Source of the DNA: Symsagittifera roscoffensis
Lineage: Eukaryota; Xenacoelomorpha; Acoela; Convolutidae
Assembly: GCF_963678635.1 (NCBI RefSeq)
Contig: NC_087071.1
Location: 8,141,605-8,205,604, forward strand
Direction of reading: 5' to 3'
DNA length: 64,000 bases
Part shown: piece after piece, positions 38,001 through 46,925 of the stretch
Numbering within the stretch: the first letter of the stretch is position 1
How the letters are laid out: each line of letters begins with the position of its first letter
Notes under the pieces: generated by a model
Told to the model about the DNA's origin: nothing
The model's database searches: none
Seen by the model: only the letters and a program-made list of their open reading frames with translations
Program-made: the position numbers and the translations under genes

Positions 38001-41000
38001 ACTTTATCAGAGAGGAAAGCTTTTTGTTCTTAAGTTGTTTTGAGTCACTTTGAATGTCAACATGCTCAAATAGTTCGGTTGAACTGCCTCGAAAAAAAAG
38101 TTTGTTTGGCTAAAATCAAGTCGAAACATTACGTATTTGGATCAAAATGTGACAAACAGAACGTAACATGTAAAACCAAAGGCGGATTTAGGGATCGGGA
38201 CACCACCCAAAAATGGTCCCTTCGTTTTGATATGATTTTATCACATCCATTTTTGGCCGCTATACACACCATAAATATATACTAATTGAAAGTGTCAAAA
38301 GTTTCTAAAAAAAGCAAAATTGACTTTTTTGACCTGTGTTTTTTAAATCTGCCTGCGGCACAAAAATTTGGGTGGAATCGGGTTTTCAGAGTGCTCTGGG
38401 GCCGCTTCGAAAGTCAAATTGGTTGAACTGAAGAAAAAAACGACAAAAACATCGAAAAACTTTCAAAAACCCGCCCCCCCCCCCCTTTCGAGAAAATCCT
38501 AGATCTGCCCCTGTGCAAAACCACGGCCCAAACTTAAAGTTAACAGCCAGAAAAGTTTGAAAGATAGTAATTAGTGTATGTGCAAACTAAAAAATCCACA
38601 CAAAAGGGAAACTGTGATGTGATGCTGAAATGATGAAGTTTGATACCGCGAGTTAAATGAATCACCCCAGTCTTGTACAGTGAAACTTGATTATTGAGGA
38701 TTGAGTAAAGAAAACAAATTGGCCCAAATATGTTTTGAAGTCTCTAAAAACAAATTGAAAGCGAGAGTTTTTGTTTTTAAGAAAAATGATCGTTATGGAT
38801 GATTATTTGAAAAAAAATGAACTATGAAATCAGACCAGCCATGTTTTTGAACGAGCCAAAATTTTCGAAAATTTAATTCAAGAATGACCCCCCCCCCCAA
38901 CCTCTTTTGTGCTGACCTGACTTGCTGTTTGGCGTGTGTAAATGAGGAGTTAATGAAGTAGTTGTCTTGGAATGAAGTGATGTTACAGTTCATGTCCAGA
39001 ATTCCCTCCAGAGAAAAGTCCTTCTGTTTAGTCACGTCCTCCATCGAGTGCTGAACAAACAGAAAAATGACCAAAAATGAACCAAATTTTGGACAAAGTG
39101 CGAGTTTTCCCTGTCTAAAAATTTTGTTTGAAAAAAGTCGACTATCGATCTGAGTCGCTAAGCAGAACAACATACAGAATCGAGGCTTTGAACCAAAAGT
39201 TAAACGAAATCAGTTTTTTGCCTAATTGAGATAATTGATAGAAACAACATTTGTATAAGGCGACAACGTCTGTTTGTTGCCCTATAAATTTTTGACCGAA
39301 TAGGTTTGCAATTTCCCTAACCCAATGCTGGTCCTATTCTTACTCTAATAATTGTACTCTAATAATTGTACTATAGGACTGTTGAGTAATGGGACTGGTT
39401 AGAAAAACTACTTATAACCATATTTAAGGATGTGAAGCGAGAACCAATATAATAAACAAAGCTCCGAACGGGTCGAATAGTTAATGTTTCTCTAAGCTGA
39501 AAAAATTTGTTTGGAAAGAAATGATTTGAATTTTTTTGAAAACTTGAAACAGTCTGAATGATTTAACCTCGACCGATATAATGTGACGTGAACCTAAAGT
39601 AACTTGAAAATTTGACGATCAGAACGTCAAATGTAATGTGATGTATTGTAATTTGAAAACATGTTTCTTTTTTGCAGTTATAATTTCAGAATGATCAGTG
39701 TTAATTTCTGAAGTTATGGTAAAAACCATTTCATATTTTTGGTTTTTGAGTCTAGTTTTGACGAGTTAAACTGTCTTAAGTGTAGTGTGATTTTAAAGTC
39801 CAAAAATCCAAAAAAAAAATCCAAAACTTTTTTTTTGCTGTGTTAAGAAAAATCAATCTAAACAGTCAGAACAATTTAGATTGCAGTTTACTGTCGTTGC
39901 TCACCAATGATGTCATAAGAGAGAAAAATTGCAATTCAAAAAATAAAAACTTGGTTTATCGGTTTATCAGAGCTTACCGGGTTGACATCCATAGACAAAA
40001 ATGTTTCTCATACATTTCCATACTAGAAAAAACACTTGTTGTACAATTACATAAACGGAGTGCATGGAAAAACAAAATTTATTACAGTTTCCATATATGA
40101 AGTTTGTATGCTAAACATTTTTCACTTAGCTGCAAAATGAAAGCCATTTTCCATTGCTGAAAAATCCTTTTTCAAGAGGAAAATTTGTTCCCTTTTTTAG
40201 TCGCGGTATCATTTTTATGCTCACATAAGTTCTCTTCGAAAAAAATGCAGGCAGAAAAAAATGCAGGCATTATTTTTGTTTTGAACGTAAACCAGGCCCA
40301 ATTTTGTAAACCACAAAAAAAAGTTAAATGATTAGATTTTTTTTGCTAATTCAAACGTGAAACGTTTGATGTTTTTGATGAATAAGGTACCCTTCTATTT
40401 CTCAAAAAAGTAGGCCGAGAATTTGACTAGGTAATTTTTTGCTGAAACATTTCAAGTCATATACAAAAATTTGAGGTTTTTTCATAGTTCAGAGTAATCT
40501 ACAAATTAATGTCAAATTCAGTATAACTCAAGTGCAGAATATCTGCAATACTTCTTCCTTTCAACCAAGAAAATTTCTTTTGTGAAAACCCTGGTGATCG
40601 TTGTTCCGAACAAAACACAGAAACATTGAGCAAAACTCGAAAAATAATAATTTCTTGATTTAAAAAAAAGCTTGTCATTTAATTTTCATTAATTTTATTT
40701 TTTGAACAATTTTCTGTAAATCTGGATTTATACAATACTGTAGGATAAATATTTTTCCAAATATGAAAATTGTTTGACAAGCATTTAGATCAATCCGGGC
40801 TCTTTGGCGTTATTTTGCCAGCTATCATGTTTGCATTTTTGACCCAGGATTCTGTGCCGCCCAAAATCAGTAGCTTCAAAGACTATTGGTAGGTCAACGA
40901 GTACGGGCATCGCATTACAGATTTTTCCGCAGTGATTTGTATTATCCGAAACAAACCATGAAAACTGGAAGTCATGTGGGAAAATAGGCAAAATATATGA

Positions 41001-44000
41001 GACTTAAAAAATGGCATTAGTTAGAAGTAATGGCATGGCATTCATAGTAAGGGCAAACCAAACTTGTACAATCTGATTTAGCTGGTTTTGTTGATAATTT
41101 GAACGCATTTTAATCAACTTAGACACAAGGTGAAGAAAACTGTAAGTTTTCGTAAATTTTTTACGAAAATTCCTAAATGATTGCCCGAAAACTAAATCGT
41201 TTTTGATCCATTATAATGCCTCTGAAAAAATTAAGAGAATATTAGGAGCCTCTAGTTTAGCTATCTTTTTTATTTAGTGTCTACTCAATTCGAGACAAAT
41301 GCTTATTGGATTTTCAGCTTTAGTCTCTTTATCAAGTTCATTTGGATAGAAATGTAACAATAAGTGTTAAGAAAATCATTTTTGAATTGTGAGCTGATTC
41401 CGCAACAAGGAAGCGCTCTTTGTTCTTTCGTTTTCTTTGATCATTCAAAAAGTGTTTAAACATTTTCAATTACTGGTCTCAGAATTTCAAAAACATACAA
41501 CAAATTGTAAGCCTATCCAGTGCACACTTTGGCATTGTAATGGTTAAGCTGAAAACAGAATTGGGAAAAATTTGGAGAAAGTCAGTCAAAACTTGCAAGT
41601 TATTTTATGTTTTTTTTAATTAAAATTATTCAATCCCGAGATTTTTAACATAACTCTTGAGGCTTTATGAAAAAAAAAACTGTCTGCTTTTGACTAGGCT
41701 GTTTACTCTTGTTTACTTGTCTGTTGCAACCAAATCCCGTGTTGACAAAAACCCTTATCGTTTAATTTCATAGTTGAACGTACGAAATCTCTAGGATAAG
41801 CGTTATTCCATATTTGATACTGTATGACAAGCATTTCTCCATAAAAAAAGAATTCTTTTCTTCTAAATTGTTTCGTAAAATATTTGTGTTGTGATCTTAA
41901 CCAAACAGAAGTGACAAAACTCTTGGTTTACTGAAAGCTAGAGTTAGCAAAAAATGAATGTTTGGCAAAAAAATTTCAAAGATTTAAATTGTGAAGTTCG
42001 AAATTTCGATTATTCATGCTTCGATCAAGGTATACATAATTAAGCCTTGGAAAACATAGTAATTTTGAAGCTTTTTAAGAACAACTTGTTTTTCTAGAAC
42101 TACTTAATGCACACAAAAAAAGTAAAAATTGCAAAACAAAACTTTTTCTGGAAAAGGTTTGTTATGGTACAAAGTTTATTTTGAAGTTGTAAAGAAAACA
42201 AAAACTTTTCGGGGCCGTTTCGAAACTACCAGAAATTAATTTTTCGTTTTCGCCATCAAATTGCTTTTCAAACAATTTCCATATATTGGTATTGTATGAA
42301 AAACTTTTGTTCCCGACAAAAATTCAAAATTCGTGGCTATCAAATTTTCTTTAAATTATTTAACACTAATTGCATTGTCTGCCATTTTCGGGATCAATTT
42401 GAGATTTTGAAAACTTAACTGATCAGAAACATATATGGAAAAATGTTTATTTACAATTTATTACACAATCCAAGCCTTTTCTCCATAACTTCATTTATCG
42501 AATTGAACGAAAAACATTTGCGATGTATGGAGGTCCAGCGTCCGTGCTATGTAACCTCGTAGTATAATGAGCGTGAGTGACTAGTACCGTGCCAAAAGGG
42601 CGAGAGAAAGTAAAGTCTCGATCAAATAGCTAAAACACTTTATTGCTCAAAAATGCTCTAAAACAGGCAACTTTGTGGAATCCCCAACAAAATTTGCGCA
42701 ATCTGGGACAGTTTCTGGAATCCATAAACAAATAATACTACGTGTTCATTAAATTTAAACTGACGTGGAATCCGCAACTGTAAGTGTAAACCGCAAATTG
42801 CAAGCAAAATCCGCAATTTGGAAGCGGATTTTGAAAACTTCAAGCGGGATCCGCAAATTGTAAGAGGAATCCACTTGTATTTGCGAAATCCGCTTACTTT
42901 TGCGGAATCCGGAGCAACTTCCTATACTCGCTCATTACTGAATCCGCAATAAAAACTAAAGCGCCGACAGGTGTTGTTACGCCAGCTTCACGGAAATTCG
43001 GAACCCTCTTAAAATTTCAAATATATTTAAAGACTTTTCACTGGAATCCAGGATCATACGAACACAAAACTTTGCGCCTATCCAGTGCACAGTTTGGCCT
43101 CGTAATGAGTTTTCCTCGTAAGTCACTAACCTAAATTGTTTATTTGGTCATTAAAAAGTAAGTACAACTATTTTTTCTCAAGTGTTGTTTCACTTTCTTT
43201 GGTTTTAATGGAACTCAAGTATTCAAAAGAATCTTATTGGGCTCATCATGATTAAGTAAGCTCTAGTTTAAACTTAAGCTTAAGTAATCATCGGGTAGAC
43301 CTACTTGGTTTTTTGTTTTAAAAAAAGAGATGGGATTTGAAGTGCACTATATCACCGGTTGTCACGCTATGAACCTAGCTGACCTTTAGCTCTCCGACCG
43401 AAGATAGCAGTCCTGCCCCGTAGATCTTCACCTGACCATCTTGTCGGCACAGACCAAATTCCACGGTGAAGAAGTATAGCTAAAAATAAACAATAAAAAT
43501 ATCCCAAAAAGTGTCAGAATATCTTTCAAGATCTTTCCCGCACTGGAGTTTCATGGGAACTGATGTATTATAATGGATTATATCGGCAAAAAGCTATAAT
43601 CGATTTTCATGACCCATCCAACCATGAAAATTGATTTTTAGGGGATTATAATTGATTATTTTCAATATTTAAAAATCCATTACAATCCATTATTTTGACA
43701 AAATTATCAATTTTTTAGGCCACTTACTCTTGAAACAATTGGATGAGAACTTTGCACAATTTCATCAATATGACAGCAAATACTTAGAAAAAACAACGTT
43801 CTGCTAAATTAAAACCCAGGCAAACATCATCTACACCCCACCTCATCTACACCGCCACCTCATCTACACCCCCCTCCCCACATACCCCCAGATTTCGACC
43901 CCCCACCACCACTTCCAAACCCCCCCTTTGGTAATTTTTACTATGGCGATTGGCGATGGTAATTTTTTTACCGAATGGTAATTTTTTACTATGGCGATGG

Positions 44001-46335
44001 TAAAAAAAGAAACAGTTAATTAAATAAAATGTTAAGCTGCCAATATCAAAAAATAGGGAAATAGTGGAGAAAAAATTGAGAGTGATCAAAGATCTGATGT
44101 CGAAATGAAACCTTTTAAGTACTTTGAAAATTGTGAATCGAATTATAATCAGAAACATACGGATTTTTTAAGATTTACCAAATGCATTTTCTGAGTTCAA
44201 ATGAATTGCCAAAAAGACCCAACGTAGGCAGCAATTTCTGCGAAGTTTCAACTTTTAAAGGCTTTTGATCTCATGATCGTCGGAAAATTAAAAAAAAAAA
44301 CACATTGACTCCTGTTTAACATTCAAAAACATAAGTTATAAAACAAACAATAGGCGATGGATTTATAATAGTTAGAGGTTTGACTAGAGAAGAGAACCTT
44401 CGAAAATGTAAAGTGTACCTTGGACAGTTTCTCAACATCTGGATCTGATGCCCCTAAACTGGCCAGTCCGATCTCCTGACTGAAGTCGCAGAAGGTCCTG
44501 TCTGCCAACATGGGCACGTGACCAAGCAGCTCGTGACAACAGTCTCTAAAAATTGAAAAATTGAAGTATATTGAATTAAAAATGGTGATGTGATTGTTTA
44601 TATACTTTTATACATATTTTTTCTCAATACGTAATAAATTTTATGTGAAAATTGAACTACGAACTATCTTTTGCGCCTTTTCTGGACCAAGACGAGCTCT
44701 TAGAAACTAATATATGATTTTCGAAATTTACCAAATTTTTAGATAGATCAAATTTTCAATATCGTTAAATTTTTTTCAAAAAAATCTCACGGTTCTGGAG
44801 TGTAGAATGGGTCGCTGGCATGTCTAATATATTGAGTGCAGCAGAACACGCGGAATGCCAGGGCAGAGAGGAAATCTCTGGAGGAGAGATACCCGGCAAC
44901 AGGTCTGAGGGAGAAGCCAGTCTTCTCTACAAGCAAAAAAAATTAACATAACAAAATGATATTCTTCTTGGGTGGTCAATCAGTTAATGAGACTTATACT
45001 AAATCATTTTATTTATAAGAAGGGAAAAAAGTAATATTTACAGCCAGGAGCGGATCTAGGATTTTCTCATAAAAATCAAAAATGTCGACCGAACTGATTT
45101 TCTGAGCTCTCCCAAAGCACTAAAAAACTCTCATTTGGCCGAATTGTTTGTGCTGCATGTGACGTGCGCTTTCCCCTCAAATTTGATATATATTTGCGCC
45201 AAAGGCGCCTTTAGAAAAAGTTTAGATTCCGTTCGGCCCAAAAATGGTATAAAGGGGAACCAAACTAGTACAAAGGAGGACCCTTTGGGTCGGCAGGGGG
45301 TCGAATTCCTGGGAGTCGACGCGTCCGCCCCCGCCCCTAAATCCGCTTCTGTTCGATACAGAAAAAAAAACTTTGAAAAAAAATCTTGAAATATTACCTG
45401 AAAGAAGAGTTGCCTATCGATTGATGTCTCCAGTTCATTTCATGTTTACATCGAGGAATTTTCCAAATTTGCTCTTAAATTGCAAAACAAACACAAAAAT
45501 TCGACATGATGGACTGGTGGAAAAGAGTCCATATATTTTACCAAGAAGAAGTACATTTTGCCAATCACACTTTCCAATAACCCCCCCCCCCCCCCCCACC
45601 ATTTTTATAGGGCCAATGAATAATAATAATTGTGGTTTCTGCGATTCGAAAAGGATCTATGAAAAGCTATCCAGTCTAACTAAAAATAGTTGGTTGCTCC
45701 AACTTTCCCACATTCTGGACTGAGTTATTTTGTTGAGCGGAGCTCCTTTTTTGCGACTAAAAGACGTTTTTTTTTCGTCTAAAACGTTCACTTGGTATCA
45801 CTTTTGTATCTGAAATCAGTCAGGTTGTGGTAAACCTTAAGCTAGAGGTCAAGTGAGAGCTCGTACTCACACACTACTATCATTACCATGGCAGGGGATC
45901 GACTACAGAATCTGATGCTCACATAGTGAACCCCTTACCACTAAAAAAAGGGGCAAAATGGGTTCCAGCTTCTCTCCCTTACCTTACATGTTTCAAATTT
46001 TCTGTTTTATGGCTGTGTATGTATTTTTATAGCAAAATGCGTAATATTACGATTTAAAGTTTGAAGAGCAAACGAGTATGGAAATACTGCAAAATTTCAT
46101 TGCATTTTGAAAACGTTCCATAACTTTTCAACCCTGAAAATGGAACGAAGGAGGGGATTGGGTGTTGGAAAAGAGCCAATTTTGCTCACCCATTAGGAAA
46201 TTGTTGACAGTGTTCAACTGGGGCACTTTTGCATCCCCATAGCCACAGTACAGTTCCAGAAGGGGAAGATTCACCAGGTACTCCCTACATGCATGTTGCA
46301 CGTACAGACTCTTCAGCTCACTGTACACTGTCGCC
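22885..46335 (-). CDS. TPH: Tryptophan hydroxylase (C-terminal seven exons)
   Basis: Seven minus-strand exons join in frame: 46335-46190, 44926-44791, 44545-44419, 43479-43384, 39050-38917, 26093-25976 and 23088-22885. All introns are GT-AG and phases match at every junction. They encode about 320 residues of a biopterin- and iron-dependent aromatic amino acid hydroxylase. HELLGH supplies the two iron-binding His, TVEFGL the Glu. [18 protein letters not shown] and VKYNPYTR favour tryptophan hydroxylase, the first and rate-limiting step of serotonin synthesis, over tyrosine or phenylalanine hydroxylase. The N-terminal regulatory domain and first part of the catalytic domain are not found; the first visible exon needs a preceding exon ending in TG to make Trp. 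One intron is 12.8 kb. The product ends with a coiled-coil start and an Asn-rich tail. Confidence 0.92.
25976..26093 (-). CDS. TPH: TPH penultimate exon
   Basis: 118 bp between TTTTTAAG and GTATGA. It contains [16 protein letters not shown], a segment typical of TPH just before the C-terminal helix. The first codon is split: the previous exon ends AG and this one supplies G, giving Arg. Confidence 0.9.
26214..26711 (+). mobile_element. tRNA-headed SINE, right arm only
   Basis: A 498-bp insertion with 5-bp target duplication CTCAT at 26209-26213 and 26712-26716. The left arm (near 15995) shows the empty site. The head has an A-box-like AGTAGCCAAGCG (about 26309-26320) and a B box GGTTCGAATCC (26352-26362). 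The tail (from about 26468) matches the tail of the SINE at 30408, although the tRNA-like heads differ. Confidence 0.75.
27764..28075 (+). mobile_element. hAT-like MITE, 3'-truncated
   Basis: It starts CAGGAGCGGATCTAGG, the terminal repeat seen also at 38513 and 45045, and shares the internal GGCGCCTTTAGAAAA and CGGCCAAAAATGG blocks with the copy at 45045-45351. The expected right terminal repeat is missing; the sequence runs into arm sequence near 28075. It is absent from the left arm. Confidence 0.6.
28533..29042 (+). repeat. Dispersed non-coding repeat, full-length copy
   Basis: An insertion of about 510 bp relative to the left arm (site near 2215). It begins near TTCCGACTTTCGTGCTCGG and ends near GGGCAGTCTTGTTAC. 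Related copies are at 255-480, 31205-31720 (minus) and 31800-32190 (plus). It has an internal ACGCGTAAGCG motif and no open frame. Superfamily not recognised. Confidence 0.55.
29473..29740 (-). pseudogene. Decayed PB1-like exon, right-arm copy
   Basis: The segment at about 29556-29665 is clearly similar at nucleotide level to 32440-32560, which lies inside the PB1-like ORF on the same strand. Frame changes and stops prevent translation. The left arm has the partner copy at 1520-1790. The two open frames on the plus strand here are shadows. Confidence 0.45.
30408..30790 (+). mobile_element. tRNA-headed SINE, right-arm copy
   Basis: A box TGGCCGAGCGG at 30424-30434 and B box GGTTCAAATCC at 30476-30486, spaced as in a Leu/Ser-type tRNA. 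The anticodon and T stems do not pair well. The tail from about 30555 (AATTCAGGACAAATACTG onward) is shared with the SINE at 26214-26711. It is the partner of the left-arm copy at 487-775. Confidence 0.65.
31205..32190. repeat. Inverted pair of dispersed repeats
   Basis: 31205-31720 is a minus-strand copy and 31800-32190 a plus-strand copy of the repeat at 28533-29042. Together they form a head-to-head fold-back arrangement. The 60-codon frame at 31109-31291 spans the repeat edge and is not credited as a gene. Confidence 0.5.
32273..32638 (-). CDS. PB1-domain-like protein or exon
   Basis: An ATG at 32636-32638 opens 121 codons to a TAA at 32273-32275, in sequence less AT-rich than its surroundings. 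The protein has a basic N-terminal strand region ([10 protein letters not shown]), a central [11 protein letters not shown] helix-like segment, and [21 protein letters not shown], which resembles the acidic OPCA motif and following helix of PB1 interaction domains. About 100 residues is the right size for PB1. The end KV-T-stop coincides with AAG|GTAACC, a possible splice donor, so this may be a first exon of a larger gene. It lies in the long TPH intron on the same strand. Degenerate copies in both arms show it belonged to a repeated unit. Family assignment is tentative. Confidence 0.45.
   Translation of the reverse strand: MEEKNQIYSKVLDSLRHEMSKSVIFTVEWSPYKKTLVQLDLTKNQNDTDNWYEDLKRFTATAFAKKNPILMFDMEYREFMFYIPLTGDEVIINSRETCEAMMHLCIHKNISNSMYFRLKVT
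33306..33575. repeat. Satellite-like repeat, TGGATTCCGC type
   Basis: About ten imperfect copies of a roughly 20-bp unit (consensus near AATGTAAGTGGATTCCGCAA), with the last copies in inverted orientation (GGATTCCACTTACAATTTGC). The same repeat recurs at 42764-42912. Confidence 0.7.
33576..38176. other. TPH intron, no gene recognised
   Basis: Part of the 12.8 kb intron between TPH exons 39050-38917 and 26093-25976. Open frames at 33729-34028, 35620-35934, 35671-35904 and 37838-38053 overlap on both strands and show no domain. Composition near 35.6-36.5 kb is somewhat less AT-rich than the rest, but I see no splice-supported gene. Confidence 0.5.
38177..38513 (-). mobile_element. hAT-like MITE with 8-bp TSD
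   Basis: A 337-bp element with terminal repeats of the CAGGGGC(G/A)GATCTAGG type: left CAAAGGCGGATTTAGG, right CCTAGATCTGCCCCTG. Flanking 8-mers TGTAAAAC (38169-38176) and TGCAAAAC (38514-38521) differ by one base. Eight-base duplication and CAG ends fit the hAT superfamily. It has no coding capacity. Confidence 0.75.
38917..39050 (-). CDS. TPH: TPH exon, catalytic domain end
   Basis: 134 bp, acceptor TTTGTTCAG, donor GTCAGC. It starts [12 protein letters not shown] and contains [14 protein letters not shown] then AKQQVR, matching the TPH segment that precedes VKYNPYTR. The last two bases AG complete Arg with the next exon. Confidence 0.9.
40785..40952 (-). CDS. Candidate exon, Cys-containing, unknown
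   Basis: The reverse strand reads an acceptor-like CATGACTTCCAG followed by an open frame starting [16 protein letters not shown] and ending at TAA near 40785 after about 54 codons. It has three cysteines, balanced composition and lower AT content than its neighbours. No upstream partner exon or family was recognised. It may be part of a nested gene or a gene fragment. Confidence 0.28.
   Translation of the reverse strand, partial: VSDNTNHCGKICNAMPVLVDLPIVFEATDFGRHRILGQKCKHDSWQNNAKEPGLI
42764..42912. repeat. Satellite-like repeat, second locus
   Basis: Imperfect units containing GGAATCCGCAAnTGTAAG and related forms, the same family as 33306-33575. Direct and inverted units alternate. The flank after it (near 43075) contains the CTATCCAGTGCACAGTTTGG block shared with 41512 and 53378. 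Confidence 0.65.
43384..43479 (-). CDS. TPH: TPH exon with iron-ligand Glu
   Basis: 96 bp, exactly 32 codons, acceptor TTTATTTTTAG, donor GTCAGC. It encodes [20 protein letters not shown] then [12 protein letters not shown]. The Glu of TVEFGL is the third iron ligand in this enzyme family. YFF at the start is typical of TPH, where other hydroxylases usually have YWF. Confidence 0.95.
43560..44000. repeat. AT palindromic and C-rich low-complexity DNA
   Basis: 43560-43700 is built of ATTATAAT/GATTATA-type inverted motifs. 43820-43925 is C-rich with repeated CATCTACACC, and 43930-44000 repeats GGTAATTTTTACTATGGCGAT. A related AT block with GGATTATAATCAATTA lies near 63510. The 103-codon minus frame over the C-rich part is low-complexity translation. 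Confidence 0.5.
44419..44545 (-). CDS. TPH: TPH exon with HELLGH
   Basis: 127 bp, acceptor CAATTTTTAG, donor GTACAC. It encodes (P)[18 protein letters not shown] and [19 protein letters not shown]. The two His of HELLGH bind catalytic iron. The first base completes Pro with the previous exon, so [12 protein letters not shown] is continuous. Confidence 0.95.
44791..44926 (-). CDS. TPH: TPH exon, pterin/substrate region
   Basis: 136 bp, acceptor TTTGCTTGTAG, donor GTGAGA. It encodes [19 protein letters not shown], then [17 protein letters not shown] and PFYTPEP. The SLRPVAGYL loop is the pterin-binding region of the family. DPFYTPEP rather than a Met-containing variant supports TPH. Confidence 0.95.
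45045..45351 (+). mobile_element. hAT-like MITE
   Basis: A 307-bp element with ends CAGGAGCGGATCTAGG and CCTAAATCCGCTTCTG, which are mutual inverted repeats, and the GGCGCCTTTAGAAAA internal block shared with 27764. The flanking 8-mers no longer match. Non-coding; the 84-codon plus frame inside is a shadow. Confidence 0.65.
45581..45597. repeat. 17-base poly-C tract
   Basis: An uninterrupted run of 17 C in the TPH intron between exons at 46.2 and 44.9 kb. C runs also occur at 38475-38485 and 38888-38898. Their length may be unreliable in the assembly. Confidence 0.8.
46190..46335 (-). CDS. TPH: First visible TPH exon
   Basis: 146 bp, acceptor ACATTTAG, donor GTGAGC. It encodes [19 protein letters not shown] then [17 protein letters not shown]. 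It begins with the last base of a Trp codon and ends with the first base of a Glu codon completed by the next exon. No upstream TPH exon was recognised between 46336 and 64000. Confidence 0.92.
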
Positions 46336-46415
46336 CTAAATGTACATTCGGACTAATTTACTATCGGTTTTTTATTCGACTTGCTCAATATTTTTGGCCT
46401 AAAAATCGTGAGGCG

Positions 46416-46722
46416 AGAATTCGTAACAGGCAACAAATCGTAACGAGCGACAATTCGTTACAAGCGACAAATCGTAATAAGTGACAATTCGTAATAAGTG
46501 ACAATTCGTAACAAGCGACAATTCGTAATAAGTGACGATTCGTAACAGTAATTTAAGCGGGGAACACTGACTCACGCGCAATATTCATCTCGTGCCGGAT
46601 GTAAGCGCAGCAGAGCGACACAGAGTAAACTTATTTTACTTACCAATAGCTTGTTACGAATTTTCGCTTGTAACAAATTGTCGCTTAATACAAATTGTCG
46701 CCTTTGTTACGAATTGTTGCCT
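46416..46722. repeat. 17-bp satellite with inverted half
   Basis: 46416-46550 has about eight tandem copies of a 16-17 bp unit near AATTCGTAATAAGTGAC. 46640-46722 has the same unit in reverse complement (GTCGCTT..TACAAATT). Together they form an inverted-repeat cluster just upstream of a TPH exon. Confidence 0.75.
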
Positions 46723-46739
46723 CCAGGGTTGACAAAAAT

Positions 46740-46925
46740 GCTTGTCATGCAATTTTCATACGTGAAAAATAACTTATCGTACTCTTTCATACAATTTCAT
46801 AGAGCAAGGGTAAGTGTATGAAAATAGCAAAATAAGCATCTTTTCCATTAAATGAAATTGTATGATAAGCATTTTTTCATACTATGAAATGGTATGACAA
46901 GCATTTTTTCCATAAATGAAAAAAA
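46740..46925. repeat. GTATGACTAGCAT-type dispersed repeat
   Basis: Short inverted and direct copies of ATGAAAATTGTATGAC(T/A)AGCATTTTT. The family recurs near 48480-48640, 53400-53720, 55730-55950 and 56440-56600, often next to a GGTCAACCCGGG-like phrase. Non-coding. Confidence 0.5.

Larger units (their letters stand above)
39051..43383. other. TPH intron with repeats
   Basis: A 4.3 kb intron. It holds a candidate cysteine-containing exon (40785-40952), a repeat with CTATCCAGTGCACA near 41512 that recurs near 43078 and 53378, the satellite at 42764-42912 and copies of the GTATGACAAGCAT repeat near 40775 and 41820. The rest is featureless AT-rich sequence. Confidence 0.5.

Noticed and set aside
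43847-44158. A 103-codon minus-strand frame
   Set aside because: It is Gly/Val-rich translation of a C-rich simple repeat continuing into AT-rich intron.
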